A stretch of DNA of 5,994 nucleotides, from positions 1-5,994 of the forward strand of contig DLBF01000032.1 of NCBI GenBank assembly GCA_002494215.1. The letters are read 5' to 3'. The DNA comes from Prevotellaceae bacterium UBA7028 (lineage in GTDB: Bacteria > Bacteroidota > Bacteroidia > Bacteroidales > Bacteroidaceae). How positions within the stretch are numbered: position 1 is the stretch's first letter; each line of letters opens with the position of its first letter. The notes beneath the pieces were generated by a model that saw only the letters and a list, made by a program, of their open reading frames with translations, made no database searches and was not told where the DNA came from. Of the stretch, positions 1 to 5,431 are shown one piece after another. The translations under genes were made by a program, and so were the position numbers.

Positions 1-71
1 ATTCTATAACTTCCGAAACTTAAACTGTGTTATAAAAAGAGAACAAGAAGAGAAAAAAATCCGCTTTAGCC

Positions 72-103
72 TTCGTCTTTTTGGCGAAAAAGAATTAACT
101 TTG
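72..103 (+). promoter_or_regulatory. Candidate Bacteroidota promoter for the PurF-like gene
   Basis: TAACTTTG at 96-103 is an exact match to the Bacteroidota -7 consensus TAnnTTTG. An imperfect -33 element, TTCG at 72-75 (consensus TTTG), lies 20 bp upstream, within the usual 19-21 bp spacing. Transcription would start near 108-110, giving a leader of about 28 nt before the ATG at 138. The motif match is seen directly; promoter activity is inferred. A 7-bp perfect hairpin fills much of the spacer. Confidence 0.6.
76..93. repeat. Perfect 7-bp inverted repeat inside the promoter spacer
   Basis: TCTTTTT at 76-82 and AAAAAGA at 87-93 are exact reverse complements around a GGCG loop (83-86). The element lies between the candidate -33 and -7 boxes of the PurF-like gene. 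It could be an operator, a weak terminator for a gene upstream of the window, or chance in A/T-rich DNA. The stem is nearly all A-T pairs, so it would be a weak RNA hairpin. Confidence 0.35.
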
Positions 104-137
104 CGCCCTGTTTTAAGATAAAAAGATATAAGCACAT

Positions 138-1580
138 ATGGGAGGTTTCTTCGGAACAGTATCAATGCAGCCTTGTAAGGCAGACCTTTTTTACGGGACA
201 GACTATCAGTCGCACATGGGTACCAAGCGCGGCGGTATGGTTACAGTAAGTGAAGAAGGTGAGTTTTTCCGCAGTATTCATAATTTGGAAAGTACCTATT
301 TCAGGACTCGCTTTGAAGACGAGCTGGACAAGTTTAAAGGCAATGCCGGAATAGGTGTAATCAGCGATACAGACGCACAGCCTATGCTGATGAACAGCCA
401 CTTGGGACGCTTTGCCCTGGTTACTGTGGCAAAAATTAACAACTTGGAGGAACTCTGCCAGAAACTGCTCTCCGAGGGACAACATTTCAGCGAATTCTCT
501 TCCGGCAAGATTAACCCCACCGAATTGGTGGCTCTCTTAATTATAAAAGGTAAGGACTTCGTTAACGGCATCGAAAATGTCTTTAACAACATCAAGGGTT
601 CTTGCTCAATGCTCCTGCTGACAGAGAACGGAATCATTGCCGCTCGCGACTCATGGGGCCGTACCCCAATCGTTGTAGGTAAGAAAGAGGGTGCCATGGC
701 TGTTACCAGCGAAAGCACAGCCTTCCCCAATCTGGATTACGAGATATCCTACTTTGTAGGCCCTGGCGAGATTATCCGCATCACCGCAGATAAGATGGAA
801 CAGTTGCGCAAGCCAAACAAACGCATGCAGATCTGCTCATTCCTGTGGGTATATTACGGATTCCCCACCAGCTGCTACGAAGGCAAGAACGTAGAATGGG
901 TACGTAACGAGTGCGGCCGCCGTATGGGCGAGGAGGACAAGACAGAAGTGGATTGTGCCTGCGGTATCCCCGACAGCGGTATAGGTATGGCCGTTGGTTA
1001 TGCCGAGGGTCACAAGTGCCCTTATATGCGTGCCATCAACAAATATACTCCCACATGGCCCCGTAGCTTCACCCCCAGCAATCAGGAGATGCGTAACCTT
1101 GTAGCTAAGATGAAGATTATCCCCAATGCCGATAAGCTGCGTGACAAGCGTGTACTCTTCTGTGACGATAGCATTGTACGCGGTACTCAGTTGCACGACA
1201 ACACTAAGGTGCTGCACGAACTGGGTGCTAAGGAGGTTCACATGCGTATTGCCTGCCCCCCATTGGTATACGGTTGTAAGTTCATCAACTTCAGCGCCAG
1301 CAAGAGCGACTTGGAGCTTATCACACGTCGTATCATCAAGGACTTCGAGGGTGACGAGAACAAGAATCTGGATGCCTACACACGTACAGACAGTCCCGAG
1401 TACAAGAGAATGGTGAATGAGATTGCCAAACGTCTGAACTTGGATTCACTGAAATTCAGTAAGCTGGAGACACTTATTGAGGCTATCGGTCTTCCCAAGG
1501 ATCAGATTTGTACTCACTGCTTCGACGGCTCTTCTGCCTTCACGCTGGAAGAGGTCAATTCGCAGGAATCACTATTCTAG
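138..1580 (+). CDS. PurF-family amidophosphoribosyltransferase-like protein lacking the catalytic cysteine
   Basis: This 480-residue protein has the two-domain layout of glutamine PRPP amidotransferase, which makes phosphoribosylamine in the first step of purine synthesis in the cytoplasm. The phosphoribosyltransferase half is well kept: PDSG at 278-281, GYAEG at 287-291, a flexible-loop equivalent near 301-316, and the PRPP signature DDSIVRGT at 343-350. Cys233, Cys380, Cys458 and Cys461 fall where the Fe-S ligands of the Bacillus-type enzyme lie (single, single, CxxC). The N-terminal half keeps an Ntn-hydrolase outline, but it starts M-G-G-F-F-G, so Gly2 stands where family members have the nucleophilic Cys. 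The start is secure: an in-frame TAA lies at 129-131, with only two codons before the ATG. It is probably a paralogue conserved in Bacteroidota, often annotated simply as amidophosphoribosyltransferase; I recall similar MGGFFG proteins but cannot search. An ammonia-dependent or regulatory role is inference. It ends just before a terminator and is probably monocistronic. Confidence 0.88.
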   Translation: MGGFFGTVSMQPCKADLFYGTDYQSHMGTKRGGMVTVSEEGEFFRSIHNLESTYFRTRFEDELDKFKGNAGIGVISDTDAQPMLMNSHLGRFALVTVAKINNLEELCQKLLSEGQHFSEFSSGKINPTELVALLIIKGKDFVNGIENVFNNIKGSCSMLLLTENGIIAARDSWGRTPIVVGKKEGAMAVTSESTAFPNLDYEISYFVGPGEIIRITADKMEQLRKPNKRMQICSFLWVYYGFPTSCYEGKNVEWVRNECGRRMGEEDKTEVDCACGIPDSGIGMAVGYAEGHKCPYMRAINKYTPTWPRSFTPSNQEMRNLVAKMKIIPNADKLRDKRVLFCDDSIVRGTQLHDNTKVLHELGAKEVHMRIACPPLVYGCKFINFSASKSDLELITRRIIKDFEGDENKNLDAYTRTDSPEYKRMVNEIAKRLNLDSLKFSKLETLIEAIGLPKDQICTHCFDGSSAFTLEEVNSQESLF

Positions 1581-1646
1581 ATAAAAGAGAAAAATTAAAA
1601 GAGAAAAGATATAAATTCAAAATTATTTCTTAACATCAAAATAAAC

Positions 1647-1687
1647 AAAAACCGCGAAAACCTTTTTGAGGACTTTCGCGGTTTTTT
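1647..1687. terminator. Strong bidirectional intrinsic terminator between convergent genes
   Basis: The arm at 1647-1659 (AAAAACCGCGAAA) pairs perfectly with 1674-1686 (TTTCGCGGTTTTT), giving 13 bp with a GC-rich centre. The 14-nt loop can form three further pairs (CCT 1661-1663 with AGG 1669-1671). A run of six T (1682-1687) follows on the plus strand. On the minus strand the A run at 1647-1651 becomes the T tract. It can therefore end transcripts of both the PurF-like gene and the opposing acyltransferase gene. Confidence 0.92.
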
Positions 1688-1711
1688 CGTATCTCTCGAT
1701 ATTTTCTTTAT

Positions 1712-1756
1712 AAAGTTGAAAGTTGAAAATTATTCGCTAACCGCTAACCGCTCAAC
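1712..1756. repeat. Short direct repeats of 7-bp period, left array
   Basis: Two exact AAAGTTG units (1712-1718, 1719-1725) are followed by a related AAAATTA (1726-1732). After a 3-bp step come two exact GCTAACC units (1736-1742, 1743-1749) and the variant GCTCAAC (1750-1756). The unit sequence changes but the 7-bp period is kept. It lies beyond the terminator, so it is probably not part of the PurF-like mRNA. It has no coding potential that I can see. Confidence 0.6.
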
Positions 1757-1760
1757 GGGA

Positions 1761-1788
1761 CTCCGCCTGCGCCTGAGTACCTACGGAG
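1761..1788. repeat. GC-rich inverted repeat between the two heptamer arrays
   Basis: CTCCG at 1761-1765 pairs with CGGAG at 1784-1788 around an 18-nt loop. The block at about 1756-1791 is clearly richer in G+C than the flanking DNA and separates two sets of 7-bp repeats. It may be the core of a dispersed intergenic repeat unit. A single copy in one window cannot prove that. Confidence 0.4.
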
Positions 1789-1799
1789 CGCAAGAAACA

Positions 1800-1867
1800 G
1801 TAAACGGTAAACTGTAAACTCTAAACTAATGAACTGACTCTAAACTCTAAACACTAAACTCTAAACT
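1800..1867. repeat. Eight-unit heptamer array, consensus (C/G)TAAACT
   Basis: Four contiguous units at 1800-1827 read GTAAACG, GTAAACT, GTAAACT, CTAAACT. A 12-bp interruption (1828-1839) follows, then four more at 1840-1867: CTAAACT, CTAAACA, CTAAACT, CTAAACT. Only the first and last base of the unit vary. The array stops 8 bp short of the stop codon of the minus-strand acyltransferase gene, so it lies in that gene's 3' untranslated region, before the terminator in its transcription direction. Confidence 0.85.
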
Positions 1868-1875
1868 GCAAAAAA

Positions 1876-4380
1876 CTACAGCACCCTTGCTATTGCCTGC
1901 TTTACCTTATCTGCCAATTGCTGATAGGAGATATCTGCTGTCGGCAATATGGGAGGAAGGTAATGTACCTCGATATGTCGAGGGAAAAGGAATTTTCTGT
2001 GTCTTGGCAATGCATCATAAGCACCTCTAATACAGACTGGTACGATAGGAACGTTCAACTCCTTGCTTAGGATAGCAAAAGAGAGTTTGAAGTCACCTAA
2101 ATCACCGTCGTGCGTACGACTTCCCTCGGGGAAAATAACAATATTCTTGCCACTCTTCAGTACCTCTGCCAACTTCTGGATACTCTCCTTCAGATGAGCC
2201 TGCTCCATAATGATGGTGTTGTTCTTATCAGCTAAGGCTCGACGGAACTTACTCCTGACATGCTGCTCCGTTGCGAAGAAATAGCAGGTCTTAATCTGAC
2301 GACAGGTAAGACCGCTCAGCACAACGGGACCATCGACAAAGCTCTGGTGGTTGGGAGCCAAGATATACGGACCCTTGGCAGGTATCTGTATGCGTCCGTG
2401 AATGCCCAGTGAATTGTAAATACGGAAGAATAACTTGAAGCATTTGTTGGCAAAGGCGAAGAAACAGGAAGCCTGTGGGATACGCAGATCCGTAACCGAC
2501 TCGTTGAGCAGACTGTGCCAATCCACTTCCTCCACCTCGACCTTAGTCTTGCAGGATGCCACATGTTCGGCCATTGCCTTGATATTGGGGAAGGCAGCCA
2601 TCTCCTCTACCAGAAGCTTCATGCCAAAGGTATGCTCTATGAAACCCTGCAAGCCTACCTTATCGAGAGAGTCCATTGCCAAATCCGTCTCGACATGCGA
2701 AGAGGGTTTCACAGGCAACTTCTTCTCCTGTTCTATATACTGCTTGATAATGCGGTACTCTTCCGTATCGGGTTCAGGCTCCTCGTTATGAACAGGCTGT
2801 GCGGTACGGCAGGCTTCCAACAAAGCCTGCAACTTGAAGCGCTGCAGTTTATCCAGCTTCGTACGGGGAAGCTCGCCACGATACACCGTCAGCGCCATAA
2901 CCTTCTTGTAATTGGCCACCGTGCGGTTGTAGGGCTCTATCACCTCATGCTTCAGCGCCACCTCAACCTGCGTATCATTCAGCATGGAAGCCCATATAGT
3001 CTGTGGTACGACAATGGCACGCAGAAGGTCGCCATCCTGCATGACAGCCACCTCCTTAACATACTGGTCGTACTGCTCCAGTTTATATTCTATCTCGCTG
3101 GGTTCTATGTTCTTACCGTTGGAGAGAACGATAATCTCCTTGGTACGTCCGGTAATGGTGACACGTCCCTTCTTATCGATAGTCGCCAAATCGCCCGTAT
3201 GGATAAATCCATCCTTGTCTAACACCTGAGCGGTCTCCTCGGGACGATTGTAATAGCCCATCATAACATTAGGACCCTTGGCACACAACTCGCCATTCAC
3301 CAACTTACACTCGATACCAGGCAGTGGAAGTCCGACGCACCCCGGACGAATATCTGAGGGACGGGTGAAACAAATGATAGGAGCAGTCTCGGTCATACCA
3401 TAACCCTCCAGCACATCCAGTCCCAAGGTCTTGAGACCTTCTCCTATGTCCTTGCTGAGCGCTGCACCGCCACTGACAAAGTACTTAATGTTTCCGCCCA
3501 TCTTACGACGGATGCTTCCGAAGACCAGACGCGAGAGCGTTCTGCTGCGGAAGAAAGCACACATATTGAAAAGGAATGCCGTTATGATATTAGAGTCTAT
3601 CTTCTTCTTGATACCACCATAGAGCATCTGCCACAAGCGAGGCACACCAATAACGATGGCCACCTTGCCACGGCAAAGGGTATCCATAAGGTCGGGAGCC
3701 GTCAGGCTGGGACAGATGGCAACACCACCACCCTTCCAAAAAGGAGCAATAAGGCTACCCATCAGCGGCAATACGTGGTGCAAGGGAAGGAGAATCATCA
3801 CACGGCTCTTGCTGGTGTAGATTCTAACATCCTGAGATACGCCTTTGATGTTCGCCATCAGATTCTGGTAGCTGAGCATGACACCCTTGGGACTGCCAGT
3901 GGTGCCAGATGTATAGATGATAAGAGCCAACTTCTGGTTATAGGGCACATCCAACCCTGCCCATGGCAGACGTTCGGGCAACTCGCGCGTAAGCTCAGGC
4001 TCACACTTCATTCTCTCTTCTATAACATAGTAAGGGATGCTAAGTCCCGTCTGCAACAGCGCCTGCTCGACAACAGGAACATTGTGCTGGGAAGTCCAGA
4101 TGCCATGCGGCGTACAGTCGCGCAGAATATAAGAGAAATCAGAAACGGTGCTGCTGGCATCTACAGGAACAGCCACAGCACCCTTCTGCCAGATGCTGAA
4201 GAATGCATAAACCCACCCCTCACTGTTCTCGCTGAATACGACAATTCGCTTGTCGTTACCCGAAGGCATCTGCTCGGCAAAAACATCGATATACTGCAAG
4301 GCTCTGGCAAACGAAATATTGCGTTCCCCTGCGATAATGGCAGTCTTCTCAAGATTAACTGATGTTGCTCCTTTCCCCAT
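1876..4380 (-). CDS. AMP-binding ligase / acyl carrier / PlsC acyltransferase fusion (Aas-like)
   Basis: This 834-residue protein has three domains in order. First is an adenylate-forming acyl ligase (about 10-525): P-loop YTSGTTGSPKG at 156-166, EGYGMTET at 325-332, HTGDL at 394-398, GRTKE at 411-415, and a C-terminal lysine region PRTKLDKLQR at 505-514. Second is an acyl carrier domain (about 535-610) with the phosphopantetheine serine Ser571 in the DSL motif 570-572. Third is a PlsC-type glycerophospholipid acyltransferase (about 635-834) with HQSFVD at 678-683 (the HX4D motif, His678 and Asp683), FPEGSRT at 750-756 and VPIVPV at 777-782. The likely job is to activate a fatty acid with ATP, hold it on its own carrier domain, and pass it to a lysophospholipid at the inner membrane. 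E. coli Aas combines ligase and acyltransferase in the opposite order. The exact acceptor is unknown. The ATG is fixed by a TAA two codons upstream (4384-4386), although this leaves an unusually short N-terminus before the first ligase strand. Confidence 0.9.
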   Translation of the reverse strand: MGKGATSVNLEKTAIIAGERNISFARALQYIDVFAEQMPSGNDKRIVVFSENSEGWVYAFFSIWQKGAVAVPVDASSTVSDFSYILRDCTPHGIWTSQHNVPVVEQALLQTGLSIPYYVIEERMKCEPELTRELPERLPWAGLDVPYNQKLALIIYTSGTTGSPKGVMLSYQNLMANIKGVSQDVRIYTSKSRVMILLPLHHVLPLMGSLIAPFWKGGGVAICPSLTAPDLMDTLCRGKVAIVIGVPRLWQMLYGGIKKKIDSNIITAFLFNMCAFFRSRTLSRLVFGSIRRKMGGNIKYFVSGGAALSKDIGEGLKTLGLDVLEGYGMTETAPIICFTRPSDIRPGCVGLPLPGIECKLVNGELCAKGPNVMMGYYNRPEETAQVLDKDGFIHTGDLATIDKKGRVTITGRTKEIIVLSNGKNIEPSEIEYKLEQYDQYVKEVAVMQDGDLLRAIVVPQTIWASMLNDTQVEVALKHEVIEPYNRTVANYKKVMALTVYRGELPRTKLDKLQRFKLQALLEACRTAQPVHNEEPEPDTEEYRIIKQYIEQEKKLPVKPSSHVETDLAMDSLDKVGLQGFIEHTFGMKLLVEEMAAFPNIKAMAEHVASCKTKVEVEEVDWHSLLNESVTDLRIPQASCFFAFANKCFKLFFRIYNSLGIHGRIQIPAKGPYILAPNHQSFVDGPVVLSGLTCRQIKTCYFFATEQHVRSKFRRALADKNNTIIMEQAHLKESIQKLAEVLKSGKNIVIFPEGSRTHDGDLGDFKLSFAILSKELNVPIVPVCIRGAYDALPRHRKFLFPRHIEVHYLPPILPTADISYQQLADKVKQAIARVL

Positions 4381-4412
4381 GCTTTACAATCTGTATTAAA
4401 TGATACGGAAGA

Positions 4413-4443
4413 CAAAATTACAACAAAAACGCAAACACGCAAG
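4413..4443 (-). promoter_or_regulatory. Candidate promoter for the Aas-like fusion gene
   Basis: On the minus strand, TAATTTTG (4420 down to 4413) matches the Bacteroidota -7 consensus TAnnTTTG exactly. CTTG (4443 down to 4440) is a three-of-four match to the -33 TTTG, with a 19-bp spacer. Transcription would start near 4407, leaving a leader of about 27 nt before the ATG at 4380. No Shine-Dalgarno sequence is visible in that leader. Confidence 0.65.
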
Positions 4444-4525
4444 AAAAAGATGGTATAATGTAGGTATTTTGTCCAATTTATAAAAAAATAACTAATTATA
4501 GAATATGTATTAGAAGAAAAAGATG

Positions 4526-4533
4526 TAATTTTG
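4526..4533 (+). promoter_or_regulatory. -7 promoter element for the flavodoxin-like lipoprotein gene
   Basis: TAATTTTG matches the Bacteroidota -7 consensus exactly and is identical to the -7 box of the divergent gene. No good TTTG lies 19-21 bp upstream; the region 4472-4525 is very A/T-rich. The predicted transcription start is about 4537-4541, on top of the first ATG (4538). This favours translation from the next in-frame ATG at 4565. Confidence 0.6.
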
Positions 4534-4564
4534 TACTATGAATTCAAAACCTTATATTCATTTT

Positions 4565-5395
4565 ATGAAGAAGTTATTCATTTTATTGTTTGCATGTCTG
4601 TTCATCGTAGCATGTGGAGGTAAGAAGAAAGAAGTCGCCAAGGACGACACCCCACAGAATACAGTATTGATTCTTTACTACTCACAGACTGGCGCAACAG
4701 CCTCTGTTGCCAACCAGTTGAAATCTTTCATGGAGGCTGATATTGAGGAGATTATATGCGAGAATCCGTATTCAGGAGACTTCGAAGCTACGATAGAACG
4801 TTGTAAAAAAGAACGTGAGATGGGTGAAATACCCGCCATTAAACCCCTCAAGTCAAATGTTCAGAAATACGACATCATCTTCCTGGGCTACCCCATCTGG
4901 TTCGGCACTTATGCACCTCCTATCGCGTCTTTGATTGAGAATGCCCACTTCGAGGGCAAGATGATTGTTCCATTCTGCACCTTCGGAAGCGGCGGTCTGG
5001 AAAGCAGTGTGGAAGAGTTGAAAACCCAGCTGCCCAAGTCCGTCATCATGGAAGGCTTCGGCATACGTAACGCACGTTTGCAGTATATGCAGGAAGAGCT
5101 TGAAGACTTCCTCGTTCGCAACGGATATATGCAGGGCGAGGCTGAGGAGTTAACTGATTTCAAAGTACAGGAAGAATTGTCTGAAGCCGACAAGAAGGTC
5201 TTCCACGAGGCTTGCGACAGCTACCCCTACCCCATGGGAATACCCACTTCCGTTTCTAAACGATATAGAAAAAACGGCACGGAATACCGCTTTACTACTC
5301 GCGGTAGCGACGATGTCAATTCAAGGATGACCGTCTATATCAAGCTGCGCAACGAGAAGAACGCAAAAGCAGAATTCACAAAGGTTGTAAGATAA
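4565..5395 (+). CDS. Flavodoxin-fold lipoprotein, exported
   Basis: From the ATG at 4565 this is a 276-residue protein. It opens with a lipoprotein signal peptide: KK, a hydrophobic stretch 4-16, and lipobox IVAC with Cys17. The residues after the cysteine (GGKKKE) are basic, unlike the acidic export signals of many Bacteroidota surface lipoproteins, so a periplasm-facing location is more likely. A flavodoxin-like domain follows (about 34-190): a first strand and phosphate-binding loop YYSQTGAT at 38-45, GYPIWFGTYAPP at 108-119, and CTFGSGG at 138-144, the expected FMN-contact regions. Residues about 215-276 form an extra C-terminal segment after the fold. The protein probably binds FMN and transfers electrons or reduces a small substrate in the envelope; the partner is unknown. 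An upstream in-frame ATG at 4538 would add nine residues, but it lies at the predicted transcription start. The downstream gene starts 36 bp after the stop. Confidence 0.82.
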   Translation: MKKLFILLFACLFIVACGGKKKEVAKDDTPQNTVLILYYSQTGATASVANQLKSFMEADIEEIICENPYSGDFEATIERCKKEREMGEIPAIKPLKSNVQKYDIIFLGYPIWFGTYAPPIASLIENAHFEGKMIVPFCTFGSGGLESSVEELKTQLPKSVIMEGFGIRNARLQYMQEELEDFLVRNGYMQGEAEELTDFKVQEELSEADKKVFHEACDSYPYPMGIPTSVSKRYRKNGTEYRFTTRGSDDVNSRMTVYIKLRNEKNAKAEFTKVVR

Positions 5396-5431
5396 TATAA
5401 TTAGGATAACATTTTATTTGAAGGTAACAAG

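Noticed and set aside
2..121. An open frame of 39 codons from the window edge to a TAA at 119-121, possibly the tail of an upstream gene
   Set aside because: It overlaps the candidate promoter, lies in low-complexity A-rich DNA and gives no recognisable protein. The upstream gene, if any, cannot be judged from this window.
162..1416. Several open frames of 96-144 codons overlapping the PurF-like gene, mostly on the opposite strand
   Set aside because: They lie within a well-supported conserved gene and show no recognisable domains or independent start signals.
1581..1646. A-rich stretch with a repeated AAAAGAGAAAA pattern after the PurF-like stop codon
   Set aside because: It is ordinary low-complexity 3' untranslated sequence; no structure or small gene could be supported.
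1736..1867. The regularly repeated intergenic region considered as a CRISPR array
   Set aside because: Units are 7 bp and directly adjacent, without 20-40 bp repeats or unique spacers, and no cas genes are present.
2291..4362. Long open frames on the plus strand (up to 235 codons) and minor frames on the minus strand inside the Aas-like gene
   Set aside because: The minus-strand frame carries ordered catalytic motifs along its whole length; the others are unrecognisable shadows of it.
4161..4442. A 93-codon minus-strand frame starting MRVCVFVVILSS, resembling a signal peptide
   Set aside because: Its start lies upstream of the predicted transcription start of the Aas-like gene, and most of it overlaps that gene out of frame. 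The hydrophobic start is likely chance.
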